In this document: one piece after another, positions 18,127 through 27,728 of the stretch
Layout of the letters: each line of letters opens with the position of its first letter
How positions within the stretch are numbered: the stretch's first letter is position 1
Origin: Methanobacterium veterum
Lineage (GTDB): Archaea > Methanobacteriota > Methanobacteria > Methanobacteriales > Methanobacteriaceae
Direction: 5' to 3'
DNA length: 64,000 bases
Assembly: GCF_000745485.1 (NCBI RefSeq)
Contig: NZ_JQJK01000008.1
Location: 620,001 to 684,000 of the forward strand
The notes under the pieces: model-generated
The model's database searches: none
Told to the model about the DNA's origin: nothing
The model's input: the letters and a program-made list of their open reading frames with translations, nothing else
Translations under genes and position numbers: made by a program

Positions 18127-19191
18127 ATGATTTCTAATCTTAAAAAAATGTCATTTTCAACTGTAATTCCCCTTATAATAATATTAACACTTCTTTCTCT
18201 TGGAATTTTAATTCCAATAATTTCCATGGTGATTTTTGGAGCTATTTTAGCCTATTATGTCCGTTATATATCCAAAAAAATCAAACCCTACGTTAAATAC
18301 AATACTTTATCCGTATTTTTGGGAATGATTATACTTGCCGTCCCAGTCATTTTACTGTTGTATTTCACTTTTACTCAATTTTTAAGTATTGCCGGATCCT
18401 TTTTCGGATCACTTCAACAAGCCGCTACAGGCAATTCTACAATGAACCTGCCTCAAATAACTGATGCGGTACAGAATATCGGCCTTCCAGGCAACATTTC
18501 ACAGGGCATTGATGAAACTATAAAATCAGCAATTACTCAATTTATATCTTACATTGCTAAATTAGCAGTTGATTTAGTGAGTTCCCTTCCAGGTATTGCT
18601 GCACAGCTCCTTATACTAATCTTTTCAGTATTTTACTTTGCCCGTGATGGAGACAAGATAATATCATATATATCCGACATTATCCCTGATAAAGACAAAG
18701 ATTTCTACCAGCAGATATTTAACAGCGCTGATGATGTTCTCAAAAGCATTATAGTGGGTAATGTTATCCCTGCTGCTATCCTTGGCGTGCTGTCTGGAAT
18801 CCTGTATTTCTTCCTCGGATATCCTTATGCAATATTACTGGCCATTATAAGCGGAATAGCTATGTTTATACCCATTATTGGCCCCTGGATAGTTTATGGG
18901 ATCCTTGGAGTCTTCAGCATCCTTGTAGGGAACACTTTTCAGGGAATTATGGTTATTTTCTTCGGATGGATAATCGAAACTTCAACCGACTTTTATATCC
19001 GGCCCAGAATCTCAGTCCAATATTCAGAAGTTCATCCACTGGTCTTTTTGCTTGGATTTATTTATGGAGCAGTGACAATGGGCATTCCAGGATTATTTAT
19101 AGGGCCATTAATACTTGGAATTACTTACGCCGCTTTTAAAATTTATAGAGAAGAAAAAGTGAAGTCAAATAGCTCTCAAAATAAAAATTAA
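18127..19191 (+). CDS. AI-2E family transporter (UPF0118)
   Basis: 354 residues with about seven to eight hydrophobic helices. An N-terminal pair of helices, a central amphipathic domain ([25 protein letters not shown]), then [28 protein letters not shown] and [27 protein letters not shown] are the signature segments of the AI-2E/UPF0118 exporters. In archaea members act as ion/proton antiporters or exporters; autoinducer transport is not implied. AGGTG precedes ATG 18127. Confidence 0.92.
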   Translation: MISNLKKMSFSTVIPLIIILTLLSLGILIPIISMVIFGAILAYYVRYISKKIKPYVKYNTLSVFLGMIILAVPVILLLYFTFTQFLSIAGSFFGSLQQAATGNSTMNLPQITDAVQNIGLPGNISQGIDETIKSAITQFISYIAKLAVDLVSSLPGIAAQLLILIFSVFYFARDGDKIISYISDIIPDKDKDFYQQIFNSADDVLKSIIVGNVIPAAILGVLSGILYFFLGYPYAILLAIISGIAMFIPIIGPWIVYGILGVFSILVGNTFQGIMVIFFGWIIETSTDFYIRPRISVQYSEVHPLVFLLGFIYGAVTMGIPGLFIGPLILGITYAAFKIYREEKVKSNSSQNKN

Positions 19192-19296
19192 TAGGATAAT
19201 ATACCTTTAAAAAGGATAAAAAATATAAAAAGATTAAAGTCTAAAATAAAGTATATTTTAAAAATTTAACAGCTAAAATTTAATAACTTAAGCTAT

Positions 19297-19815
19297 GAAT
19301 TAAGAGATGATAAAAGTGCAGGCGATCTTCCTATAGATGGAAACTGTTCAGTTTGTGGCGGAACCCTGCAGAAACTATGCGAATTTCTGCGGTCCTCGAA
19401 AACTGTCAAAATTCATAAAATTTTGACGCACAAAAAAATGCGAAGCATTTTTCTTTAGCTCCGTTTTCGGGGCATGGAAAAATTCTACGAATTTTTCCGG
19501 TTGAAAATTTTCAATTTTCAAACATCAAAATTAAAAATTTCGAATGCCGCGAATTTAAGAAAATTCGCCGGCCCCAAACACATCAGTGTTTTGGGCCTAC
19601 AAAATCTTCGATTTTGTGGCGTGCAAAACTTAGTTTCACAAACACCGAAAATCTTTGATTTTCGAGCGACCTTGAAATTATTGAAGAACAAATAGAAAAA
19701 AGCGAAAACCATTCGATGAACCCAAAATGTACCTCGAAACATGGGAAATTATAAGATGTGCAGACTGTGGCCATATCGAAGGGAAAAAGCTGTTAAGCAG
19801 TGACCCACTAACTTA
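19297..19815 (+). pseudogene. zinc-ribbon protein gene broken by hairpin cluster D
   Basis: The left part encodes SYELRDDKSAGDLPIDGNCSVCGGTLQKL, the first CxxC of a zinc ribbon, but has no start codon in frame. The right part encodes EIIRCADCGHIEGKKLLSSDPLT then stop, the second CxxC. Between them lie about 300 bases of hairpins (cluster D) that bring stops and a frame change. The two halves read as one ancestral small zinc-ribbon protein interrupted by the cluster (inference from the complementary half-motifs). Confidence 0.65.
19376..19672. repeat. Hairpin cluster D
   Basis: At least eight hairpins in a row, some nested: outer CTCGAAAAC/GTTTTCGGG encloses GTCAAAATT/AATTTTGAC and AAATGC/GCATTT; further GGAAAAATTC/GAATTTTTCC, TTGAAAATT/AATTTTCAA, GCGAATTT/AAATTCGC, CCAAACAC/GTGTTTTGG, CAAAATC/GATTTTG and CGAAAATC/GATTTTCG. 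Linkers are short and G+C-rich. Confidence 0.85.
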
Positions 19816-19853
19816 ACATCCATTCTTAATTATTATTTTTAAAATTATAAATT

Positions 19854-20612
19854 TTATTTTATTTTCAAACTGGCAATATACTTGCGTCCATTATGAACAT
19901 TCGCCCCTGCTGTTTTATCAAATACAATTTCAGCTTTCTTACCAAAATGCTCTGCTGCGATCTGCAAGTGGCAGATAGCAATGCCCATATCTATAGGAAT
20001 GTATTTTTTTGTGAACCGTTTAATGAAACCAGGTTCAACACTGTAAGCATGAATTAAGTTTTTATCACCGGTGAAAAACCATGGCTGACTGTTAGTTGCA
20101 GATGGGGCAATGCGCGCCACTTCCAGTAGTTCGTCTGCGCCAGCTATATCAGTTATTTCACCAAGAGATTTTCTTTTAAATTCTGAAACACTGCTTCTGT
20201 GCAATGATCTAGGATCTTTAGGTTTTCCAAAGGCTATGAAAATTACAAAGTCGAGGCTGGAACTCCCCACTAATTCTTTAGTAGGGGCTGGAATTCCCTG
20301 CCAGCAGCAGCCTAGGCCATTAACTGAAAAAAATAAATCTGCCTGTTGCAGCATATAACCTATATTGGTTAAATAACCTTCTTTAACCTCTGAAAATACT
20401 GCTATATAATGAGGTGCTTCTTTCATCATCCTTCTTTTAACATAATCCGGAGATATGATCTTCAATTCAGTTTTAATATCATCGTAGATAGGTTTTAATG
20501 AATTGAGATACTCTGAAATTTCTTTAAGTTTAGCATCGTCAAGAGGGGTTAAATCATAATTTCTAATTGATTTCCTCTTGAATATGTAGGAGTAAAATTT
20601 ATTTTTTTTCAT
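19854..20612 (-). CDS. nitroreductase-family protein
   Basis: 252 residues. FKRKSIRNYDLTPLDDAKLKEISEYLNSL is the N-terminal FMN-binding arm (Arg, Ser, Arg), ARIAPSATNSQPWFF the second flavin motif and IDMGIAICHLQIAAEHFG the third. Compared with classic nitroreductases the halves appear in an arrangement typical of the 'putative TM nitroreductase' group in methanogens. Probable FMN-dependent oxidoreductase; substrate unknown. GGTGGA precedes ATG 20612. Confidence 0.88.
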   Translation of the reverse strand: MKKNKFYSYIFKRKSIRNYDLTPLDDAKLKEISEYLNSLKPIYDDIKTELKIISPDYVKRRMMKEAPHYIAVFSEVKEGYLTNIGYMLQQADLFFSVNGLGCCWQGIPAPTKELVGSSSLDFVIFIAFGKPKDPRSLHRSSVSEFKRKSLGEITDIAGADELLEVARIAPSATNSQPWFFTGDKNLIHAYSVEPGFIKRFTKKYIPIDMGIAICHLQIAAEHFGKKAEIVFDKTAGANVHNGRKYIASLKIK

Positions 20613-20714
20613 TTTTCCACCAAGTAGTAGTTATTTTTACATGCCATTTATAAGAATCGAATATCTATTATTCACATTAAAATACGATTTCAAGTTTAAT
20701 TAGGGTTTTTAGCT

Positions 20715-20748
20715 GTTAACTATTTTATTATATTTATAAAAAGTTAAC
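20715..20748 (+). promoter_or_regulatory. TATA region flanked by GTTAAC sites
   Basis: TTTATAAAA is bracketed by two copies of GTTAAC (20715-20720 and 20743-20748; arms GTTAACT/AGTTAAC). It lies about 90 bases ahead of the ribbon-helix-helix gene and might be its operator-promoter. Weak support. Confidence 0.25.
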
Positions 20749-20834
20749 GAACTATCTAACTAATTAACTAAAAATAGATATGATTATTTATTTAAATAGT
20801 AATATATATTTACATAATAGTATGAGTAGATTGT

Positions 20835-20996
20835 ATGGCAGATAAAGAAATCGTACAGATGGCAATGAGGGCAGAAGTAGATCTTAAAAATGAAATTAAG
20901 ATTATGGCCATTAAAAAGGGAATAACAATGAATGATCTTCTTGTTAGGTATGTTAAAGATGGGATAGAGCGAGATAAGCGGGAAGAAAATGAATAG
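20835..20996 (+). CDS. ribbon-helix-helix (CopG-like) small DNA-binding protein
   Basis: 53 residues. The pattern VQMAMRAEVDLKNEIKIMAIKKGITMNDLLVRYVKDGIERD fits a ribbon-helix-helix monomer: a short beta strand (VQMAMRAE), helix A (LKNEIKIMAIKKG), turn, and helix B (MNDLLVRYVKDGIER). Likely a dimeric transcriptional regulator or antitoxin; no toxin is adjacent. Leaderless start plausible (TATA near 20802-20814). The last 64 bases of the gene are repeated exactly downstream at 21085-21148. Confidence 0.72.
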   Translation: MADKEIVQMAMRAEVDLKNEIKIMAIKKGITMNDLLVRYVKDGIERDKREENE

Positions 20997-21266
20997 AATT
21001 ATTTCTTCCGCAGCTCAAAAATTTTTATTTTTGAGCGAGGATATTTTTGATCAATCCTTTTTTCAAGGAAAAAAGGTTGAAAGGAATGATCTTCTTGTTA
21101 GGTATGTTAAAGATGGGATAGAGCGAGATAAGCGGGAAGAAAATGAATGACCAATTTTAACCTATTTCCATAGAAGCTAAAAAATGAAATTTTTGCAGTT
21201 GAAAGGAATGATCTTCTTGTTAAAGAGAGAATAGAAAGATAAACAGGAGGAACGCAAATGACCCAA
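20997..21266 (+). repeat. Hairpins and tandem partial copies of the ribbon-helix-helix gene 3' end
   Basis: An exact 64-base copy of 20931-20994 lies at 21085-21148, and a degenerate, 11-base-shorter third copy starts at 21207 (shared GTTGAAAGGAATGATC). Between copies 1 and 2 are hairpins GCTCAAAAAT/ATTTTTGAGC and CCTTTTTTC/GGAAAAAAGG; between copies 2 and 3 AAAAAT-GAA-ATTTTT. No intact reading frame. Confidence 0.85.
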
Positions 21267-23591
21267 TTAAATTCGGTTTTCATATTTTAATTCTTTAAAA
21301 ATAATCTTAAACCTCGTACCATTAGTCCTATCCACTTCCAAAGTTCCTTTTAATTGATTTACAAGGATTTTTACCATTTTTAAGCCAAGAGTTTCAACAT
21401 TTTCCATATCAAGATTTTCAGGTAATCCCACCCCATTATCAGATACAAAAAGTCTCAATTTATCCTGTTGCAGTTTTTTAAGTCCAACTTTTACTATATC
21501 TTCTTTGTTAGGGCCGGGAAATGCATATTTAAGACTGTTGGTTACAAGTTCATTAATAATTAAACCGCACGGTATAGCCGTATCAATGTCCATTTTTATA
21601 TCATCAGCATCTATTTTTAGATCAATAGTTCCTTTCTTAACTCCATAAGAGTAAAACAGATCGGAAACCAGATTTTCTATGTATTCTTTAAAGTTGACAT
21701 CCTTAAGATCTTCAGATTGATACAGCTTTTCATGGACCATCGCCATAGTTTTAACTCGATTCTGGCTTTCTTTCAGGACATTGATGGTTTCTTCTCCCTC
21801 TACACAGCGGGTTTGCAGGTTGAGCAAACTGGATATGATCTGGAGGTTATTTTTCACCCTATGGTGGATTTCTCTTAAAAGTACCTCTTTTTCCATTAAA
21901 GACTCTTTAATTTTATTTTCAGCTATTTTATTATCAGTAATATCTAAAAGAGATATCAAACTTTTTTTAGTTTCAGGAATTATAGCAACAGTAGTAAATA
22001 CATCTTTAATCCTGCCCTGCCTATCAACAAATTTTAATTCATAGTTTCTTGGAGCTAAAGTTGGGTCAATTCGTCTGAGATTGTGATACTCCTCTATTTT
22101 CTCTTTGTAATCAGGGGCTATAAATTCCCTCCAGCTTTTTTTACTCTCTATTTCCTCTTTTGAATATCCATAAAGTTTTTCAAATTCTGCATTTACAAGG
22201 GATATTGTGGTATCTTCTTCAATTATAATCGTTGCAGTTCCCGTATTTTCAAATATAGTCCTGTAATACGCCTCTGATCTTTTAATACGCTTTTCTGCTT
22301 TTTTACGCTCACTAATATCTTTGGAAACCCCTATAACCCCAATTATTTTGCTATTTACATCATGCATTATCGTTTCCCTTACATCCACATACACTTTAGA
22401 ACCATCTTTTCTTTTACCTTCCCATTCCCCATTATATTCACCAAATTCCAATATTCCTTCTAAATCTGGTTTAAAGTAACGTTTGTTCCTATTTAAATAC
22501 AGTATTTCAATATTTTTACCAATTATTTCTTCTTCCAGGTAGCCGTAAATTGTTTCTGCTCCCTTATTCCAGTAAATAATTCTTCCCTGAACATCATAGA
22601 CAATTACGCAATCCCTGACATTAGTTAAAATATTTGCCTGAAACTGCAGCATATTTTCTGTCCTTTTACGTTCTATGACCGGGTGCGTAGTAACAACAAC
22701 ACCATCTATTCCTGGAACATCTATTAAATTTTGAAATACAGATTCTACAGGAATATATTCCCCATCTGCTCTTCTAATCCTAAATTCTGTTGGAATTTCG
22801 GGATTTCGTTTTTCATAAACTTCGCATAAGTTCATTTTTACTCTTTCTAGATCGTCAGGATGAACAAAGTTCAGAGGGTTTTTTCCTATAAAATATCCCT
22901 CAAAATAACCAAGAATACGTTTTGATGATGGAGAATCGAATATAATACGCCCCTCCTTATCAAGTATGCGGATTAAATCACTAGAATTATTGATTAAAGA
23001 TCGAAATCTTTCTTCACTTTCCTGTAAAATCAGTTTGCTGTCCAGTAATTTTTTCTTCTCCAGGCCCATTTCACCAATAACACTTGCCAGGTTTGTAAGA
23101 AAACTCATGGCTTTTTCAATAAACTCTTCAGAGAACACGTCCACTTTAGATAGTGCATCCAAATATTCATCTTCATCAAACCCATATTTATGCGCCTGTT
23201 GCCTGAAAAATTCCATATTTGGAGGTTTAAAGAAAAATTGGCCTGTAAAAAGGTTAGCTAAATGCTCACCTTCAATATAAATTGGTACAGCTATGTCCAC
23301 AAGGCCATTGAGACATATATGGCTGGATTGTTTTTCACCGGCCTTTAATTTGTCACAAATTCTAGTACCGCTTTCTATACACTTTTTAAGTGTTTCAGGA
23401 TGTTTACGGTGGAAATTTAAACAGATATCCTGCCAGCCTATAGCAACAAAACCGTCGCTAGACTCAAAAACATTTCCATCCAAATCTTCTAAAGCAGATA
23501 TAACTCCGGTTAATTCATAAAAACTAGTTAATAGCTCCTTAATCTTATCTATATCAACAAGATCTGTGAAGGAATAATTGTTAGACGTCAT
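21267..23591 (-). CDS. PocR-domain/multi-PAS histidine kinase (HWE/HisKA_2 type)
   Basis: 774 residues, no membrane helix. Residues about 8-180 form a PocR sensory domain (DLDGNVFESSDGF, ICLNGLVDIAVPIYIEGEHLANLFTGQFF), known to bind small ligands such as hydrocarbon derivatives; three PAS/PAC units follow (around 190-310, 315-435, 440-555). The kinase core starts with LLREIHHRVKNNLQIISSLLNLQ, whose His is the phosphoacceptor of the HisKA_2 group, and ends with N-box INELVTNSLKYAFPG and G-box DNGVGLPEN. Autophosphorylating sensor; partner regulator not adjacent. Confidence 0.95.
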   Translation of the reverse strand: MTSNNYSFTDLVDIDKIKELLTSFYELTGVISALEDLDGNVFESSDGFVAIGWQDICLNFHRKHPETLKKCIESGTRICDKLKAGEKQSSHICLNGLVDIAVPIYIEGEHLANLFTGQFFFKPPNMEFFRQQAHKYGFDEDEYLDALSKVDVFSEEFIEKAMSFLTNLASVIGEMGLEKKKLLDSKLILQESEERFRSLINNSSDLIRILDKEGRIIFDSPSSKRILGYFEGYFIGKNPLNFVHPDDLERVKMNLCEVYEKRNPEIPTEFRIRRADGEYIPVESVFQNLIDVPGIDGVVVTTHPVIERKRTENMLQFQANILTNVRDCVIVYDVQGRIIYWNKGAETIYGYLEEEIIGKNIEILYLNRNKRYFKPDLEGILEFGEYNGEWEGKRKDGSKVYVDVRETIMHDVNSKIIGVIGVSKDISERKKAEKRIKRSEAYYRTIFENTGTATIIIEEDTTISLVNAEFEKLYGYSKEEIESKKSWREFIAPDYKEKIEEYHNLRRIDPTLAPRNYELKFVDRQGRIKDVFTTVAIIPETKKSLISLLDITDNKIAENKIKESLMEKEVLLREIHHRVKNNLQIISSLLNLQTRCVEGEETINVLKESQNRVKTMAMVHEKLYQSEDLKDVNFKEYIENLVSDLFYSYGVKKGTIDLKIDADDIKMDIDTAIPCGLIINELVTNSLKYAFPGPNKEDIVKVGLKKLQQDKLRLFVSDNGVGLPENLDMENVETLGLKMVKILVNQLKGTLEVDRTNGTRFKIIFKELKYENRI

Positions 23592-23725
23592 TAATTTAAC
23601 CAGATATATTCTGTCACTGCAATGATTTAAATTTAATTCAAAATTTAATTCATAAATTGAAGATAATATAAAAAAAGAAACTTCAATGATTATACCTAAA
23701 TAATATAAGTGAAGTAGGGAACATT

Positions 23726-23986
23726 ATGGAATCAGATATCAAGCTTGAAAAACTTAAAAAAGCTCTTAAACATAGAAATTGTACTGTAAAAAAGCATTCT
23801 AATGTTATGGAAATTACATTTGAAAATGAAGGAGATGCGAACTGGTTTGAAAGTATTTTTGAGTACTATCAAAAAGAATCTGCAGTATGCTGCCTAATGC
23901 CAATAAGGCCAAAAAATGCCCCTTCCAAATTCATATTCAATGTTAAAGACATGAATAGATTCATTGAACTCATAAAAGAAGATTAA
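23726..23986 (+). CDS. small hypothetical alpha/beta protein
   Basis: 86 residues with alternating predicted helix and strand ([43 protein letters not shown] … [19 protein letters not shown]). No family recognised. AGGGA precedes ATG 23726; the flavin reductase gene begins 23 bases downstream, so it is probably co-transcribed with it. Confidence 0.6.
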   Translation: MESDIKLEKLKKALKHRNCTVKKHSNVMEITFENEGDANWFESIFEYYQKESAVCCLMPIRPKNAPSKFIFNVKDMNRFIELIKED

Positions 23987-24009
23987 ATTAAATAATTTGG
24001 AGAAAAAAC

Positions 24010-24609
24010 ATGAAAGAAAGCATTGGACCAAGAACTATAGGTTTCCCTACACCTGTCTTTATAGTGGGATCATATGATGATGAAGGAAACCCAAATATAA
24101 TGAATGCTGCCGCTGCAGGTATGTGCTGCTTTGTACCTCCTTGCATATACGTCTCTTTGCGTGAAGCGACTTACACTTACCACAATATCCTGAAAAGGAA
24201 AGCATTTACTGTAAGTATTCCTCCTGAAAAATATGTTGTGGAAGCAGATTATTTTGGACTTGTTTCTGGAAAAAAAGCAGATAAATTTGAAGTATCTGGT
24301 TTAACTCCAGTTAAAAGCGAACTGGTCGATGCACCGTATGTTAATGAATTTCCAGTGATACTGGAATGTAAATTAAAAGAAACTGTCAATTTAGGGTCTC
24401 ATACTATGTTTATCGGAGAAGTTCTGGATTTAATAGCAGATAAAGAAGTTTTAATTGATATAACCTCCAAATCCGGAAAAAATTTACGCCGAATAGATCC
24501 TGAAAAATTTTTACCTATTATTTTTGATATGTCTACTCGAAATTATTATAAACTGGGTGAAAAAATAGGTGATGGGTTTTCAGATGGCTCAAGATTACTA
24601 AAAAAGTAA
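24010..24609 (+). CDS. flavin reductase-like FMN-binding protein
   Basis: 199 residues of the split-barrel flavin reductase family: GFPTPVFIVGSYDDEGNPNIMNAAAAGMCC, PPCIYVSLREATYTYHNI, KAFTVSIPPEKYVVEADYFGLVSGKKADKF and the H-containing NLGSHTMFIGEVLDL are its conserved blocks. Related archaeal proteins bind FMN and exchange electrons with ferredoxin or disulfide partners. GGAG precedes ATG 24010. Follows the 86-residue gene; convergent with the Fe-S aldo/keto reductase. Confidence 0.92.
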   Translation: MKESIGPRTIGFPTPVFIVGSYDDEGNPNIMNAAAAGMCCFVPPCIYVSLREATYTYHNILKRKAFTVSIPPEKYVVEADYFGLVSGKKADKFEVSGLTPVKSELVDAPYVNEFPVILECKLKETVNLGSHTMFIGEVLDLIADKEVLIDITSKSGKNLRRIDPEKFLPIIFDMSTRNYYKLGEKIGDGFSDGSRLLKK

Positions 24610-24625
24610 GTAAAAAGTTATTTAT

Positions 24626-25852
24626 TTATAACCTTGAACTTAAAGACATGAAAGCACTGAAAACTGGCACAAGTACTGCTTTTCCAATTTTCAATTTATA
24701 TTTAAAACCCCTACCCCCAATTTCTTTTGAAACATCACCTAAACGTTCAGGGATATCTATTTTTTGAGGGCATGCCTTTATACATTTCCCACAGTCCGTG
24801 CAAAGTCCTGCATGGGTTTCATCACCGCCCATGACACCACCTAATTGTCCTAAATAAAGAAAAGAAGCCCTAAATCCTTCATCGAACATGTATTTATGAT
24901 TGTAAATTTCAAAGCATCTTGGAATGTCAACTCCCTTTGGACAGGGCATGCAGTAACCACATCCTGTACAATCAACTGCCATGAGATCTTCATAGACCTC
25001 TTTAACTTCATCGTAAAGTTTTAATTCATCTTCAGCAAGCGAATTTGGTAAAGCTTCAGTTGCAACTTTAATGTTCTCTTTAATCTGCTCTTCATCACCC
25101 ATTCCAGATATAACACATGTAACCTCAGGATGATCCAAGACCCACCTTAAAGCCCAGTCTGCAGGACTCCTTTTAACCGGAGATTTGTCCCATATTTTCA
25201 GCGTCTTTTCGGGGACTTTTCCAGCAAGAAGACCGCCTTTTAACGGTTCCATAATGAAAACAGCTATTCCTTTTGAGTGAGCATATTTTAAACCTTCAGT
25301 ACCTGCTTGAGTTTGTTCATCCAAATAATTATACTGAATTAAACACGCATCCCAATCATATGCGTCCACAATTTCTTTAAATGAGTTAACATTATCATGA
25401 AATGAAAAACCGATATTTTTTATTTTTCCCTTTGCCTTGGCATCCTCTAAAAATTCAAAAACTCCAATTTCTTTTAGTTTTTCAAAGCTGCCTTTACCTA
25501 ATGAATGAATCAAATAATAATCAATATAATCAGTCTGGAGTTTTTCAAGCTGTATTTCCAGATATTTTTCCATATCATCATATTTTTTAATGAACCACGA
25601 CGGCATTTTCGTGCAGAGCTTTACCTTCTCTCGGTATTCACCCTGCAGTATCTCTCCTAAAAATGATTCGCTTGCTCCCCCATGATAAGGATATGCTGTG
25701 TCAATAAAATTTATTCCATTATCTATTGAATCATAAATCAGTTTCTTAGCGCTTTCTTTATCAATCCTACCTGTTTTTGTAGGGAGCCTCATTGCACCAA
25801 ATCCAAGTGCTGAGATTTTATCGCCATTTTTCTCAATTTCTCTCATCTGCAT
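24626..25852 (-). CDS. aldo/keto reductase with C-terminal ferredoxin domain
   Basis: 408 residues. Residues 1-275 are an aldo/keto reductase barrel: [21 protein letters not shown] (Asp, Tyr of the tetrad), KLCTKMPSW (Lys), YLIHSLGK (His) and [12 protein letters not shown]. The C-terminal part carries [16 protein letters not shown] and [18 protein letters not shown], two 4Fe-4S cluster motifs. This fusion is common in anaerobes and suggests ferredoxin-linked rather than purely NADPH-linked reduction; substrate unknown. A good ribosome binding site (GGTGAGG) is upstream. Downstream of TetR on the same strand. Confidence 0.93.
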   Translation of the reverse strand: MQMREIEKNGDKISALGFGAMRLPTKTGRIDKESAKKLIYDSIDNGINFIDTAYPYHGGASESFLGEILQGEYREKVKLCTKMPSWFIKKYDDMEKYLEIQLEKLQTDYIDYYLIHSLGKGSFEKLKEIGVFEFLEDAKAKGKIKNIGFSFHDNVNSFKEIVDAYDWDACLIQYNYLDEQTQAGTEGLKYAHSKGIAVFIMEPLKGGLLAGKVPEKTLKIWDKSPVKRSPADWALRWVLDHPEVTCVISGMGDEEQIKENIKVATEALPNSLAEDELKLYDEVKEVYEDLMAVDCTGCGYCMPCPKGVDIPRCFEIYNHKYMFDEGFRASFLYLGQLGGVMGGDETHAGLCTDCGKCIKACPQKIDIPERLGDVSKEIGGRGFKYKLKIGKAVLVPVFSAFMSLSSRL

Positions 25853-25877
25853 CTAACTACCTCACCCATCTGTCGAT

Positions 25878-25891
25878 TGACCTGTCAGTCT
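25878..25891. promoter_or_regulatory. candidate TetR operator, site 1
   Basis: TGACCTGTCAGTCT lies just upstream of the aldo/keto reductase start. It matches 11 of 14 positions of the reverse strand of the site in front of tetR (TGACTAATCAGTCT). Two sites at the two promoters of a TetR-regulated pair are the expected arrangement. Confidence 0.5.
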
Positions 25892-25918
25892 AATAATTAC
25901 TAAATATATTGAATTTTA

Positions 25919-26494
25919 CTATTTTGAAATTCCATCCCATAAAAGTTCAAAAGCCATGTCTAAATTCTTTTCATTTAATTTTTCAGGATATTTTTCAAAA
26001 TGGGTTACTACCGTAACTACATTACCCCAAAAATAATCCATTACCATTTCAAAAGAGATTTCTTTTATTTTTTGTTTTCCAATGCCGTTTTTATAAATCC
26101 CAAGCATGCTTTCAGCATGTGATTCAACCTGTTCTTTGGTAAGTGAAGTTATATAAGGAGAACAGTGGAAAGTAAGTATAAACTGGAATTTATATGGACT
26201 ATTAACGCCAAAACGCACAAATTTAAGCCATAATTCTTTAATATTTTCTTTAAATGCTTTTTTATCGTCGTAATGTTCGCTGATTTCACATAACATGCTT
26301 TCTTTGGTGTATAAATACAGACGATTTATAAGTTCTTCTTTAGTTTTAAAATAGTGGAATAGAGTTCCTGTAGCAACGCCTGCTGTTTTTGCGATCTCTG
26401 CAGTGGAAGTTCCGTGAAATCCCCTTTCAACAAAAAGTTTTAGGGATGCATCCAGTATTTTTTGTTCTTTCTCTTTCAAAGTAACACCATGCAA
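25919..26494 (-). CDS. TetR/AcrR-family transcriptional regulator
   Basis: 191 residues. The N-terminal helix-turn-helix reads [48 protein letters not shown], a textbook TetR domain. The C-terminal ligand domain is hydrophobic and family-specific ([20 protein letters not shown]). It precedes the aldo/keto reductase by 66 bases on the same strand and probably represses it and itself. Start ATG 26494 has no clear ribosome binding site; other starts are possible. Confidence 0.93.
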   Translation of the reverse strand: MHGVTLKEKEQKILDASLKLFVERGFHGTSTAEIAKTAGVATGTLFHYFKTKEELINRLYLYTKESMLCEISEHYDDKKAFKENIKELWLKFVRFGVNSPYKFQFILTFHCSPYITSLTKEQVESHAESMLGIYKNGIGKQKIKEISFEMVMDYFWGNVVTVVTHFEKYPEKLNEKNLDMAFELLWDGISK

Positions 26495-26516
26495 ATTAAT
26501 TTAACACACACGTTAT

Positions 26517-26530
26517 AGACTGATTAGTCA
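26517..26530. promoter_or_regulatory. candidate TetR operator, site 2
   Basis: AGACTGATTAGTCA, with dyad GACT-N4-AGTC, sits 23 bases upstream of the tetR start. Reverse strand matches site 1 at 25878. Confidence 0.5.
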
Positions 26531-27060
26531 ATTTAGTATTTAATATTTATGATCTACATAATTAATGACAATAATTTTGTAGTGAAATTCATGAAAATGA
26601 AAGTTTTTGCGGCCCACAAAATCCGTAATTTTTTGGGGTTGCTTAGTATTTGTGATATAACTAATGTAAAAAAATTAAAGATTGCTTAACTTTTGATATC
26701 TGAAGTGGCATAAAAATTCATAAAAAATAAAATGTCTAATCACACTTAAATTTCTTGAATACATTTGATTGAGGGCGCTAACTTATAACAAGTTTGAATT
26801 AAGTCCCCAATTCATTAATTTTTCACCCAAAATGAGAGTTTTTATTGGTTAGATTTGGTAATGATTTGGGCATATCTATTTAATAGATTATAAATAATAA
26901 AAGATATATATTAACTATGAAAAATTTCCATTTCAACGACCAAAAATCGTGACCCTGAAAATGAGAAACTTTCCAGTTATAATCAATAACTAGATATATT
27001 TCAAAATAATATATTAAAATATTCATTCAAATTATTTAAACAAATAATTAGGAGGAAAAA
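26531..27060. other. intergenic region with one weak hairpin (F)
   Basis: 530 A+T-rich bases between divergent tetR and the NYN gene; no gene supported. Around 26600-26640 CACAAAAT/ATTTTTTGG-type pairing with flanking GCGGCC and GGGGTTGC resembles a decayed hairpin unit. The NYN gene promoter and its AGGAGG site lie at the right end. Confidence 0.45.
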
Positions 27061-27555
27061 ATGCGCAATCTAGAAAAATTAAGTTCATTCAAACAGTATA
27101 TTCCATTGACCAGGCGATCCAATGAACGAAATATTGGACTGCTTGTAGATGGGCCAAATATGCTCAGAAATGAATTCCATCTGGATCTAGAAATGATAAA
27201 AGAAATAGTATCAGAAAACGGTACAATAAAGGTTGCAAAGGTTCTTATGAACCAGTACGCTTCAGACAAACTTATAGAAGCTGTAGTAAATCAAGGTTTT
27301 ACTCCCATAATAGTCGCAGGAGATGTAGATGTTCAACTTGCTGTAGAAGCTTTCGAACTTGTTTATAATCCTAATATTGATGTTATTGCTCTTATGACTC
27401 GTAATGCAGACTTTTTACCATTAATAAACATCGCTAAAGAAAATGGGAAAGAAACCATGGTAATTGGAGCCGAACCTGGTTTCAGCGTAGCCTTAAAAAA
27501 CTCCGCAGATAGTGCAATAGTTTTAAATACACAACCAACTCCTGAAACTGCCTAA
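27061..27555 (+). CDS. NYN-domain (PIN-like) ribonuclease-type protein, TIGR00288 family
   Basis: 164 residues. [27 protein letters not shown] holds the first catalytic Asp of the NYN/PIN-like fold, [16 protein letters not shown] the second acidic cluster and [27 protein letters not shown] the third (usually TSDSDF; here TRNADF, so one acid is Asn). The family is widespread in methanogens and probably acts on RNA. AGGAGG precedes ATG 27061. Single gene. Confidence 0.9.
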   Translation: MRNLEKLSSFKQYIPLTRRSNERNIGLLVDGPNMLRNEFHLDLEMIKEIVSENGTIKVAKVLMNQYASDKLIEAVVNQGFTPIIVAGDVDVQLAVEAFELVYNPNIDVIALMTRNADFLPLINIAKENGKETMVIGAEPGFSVALKNSADSAIVLNTQPTPETA

Positions 27556-27728
27556 TGATTCACCTTTTATCATTTTACCTATTCACTCTAAGTGAAATAT
27601 TTTATCCTTTTTAATAGGTAGATCCATGGAATTTGTTCATAACTTTTTTTATTTTCTCTAATTTTTAAATACATAATCAGCTTTTCAATTTATGAAAAAC
27701 TATTCTCCATTAAATTCAGAGGACTAAT

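Noticed and set aside
19474..19774. Several frames of 60-75 codons in cluster D
   Set aside because: Low-complexity products derived from hairpin arms; none has a start signal.
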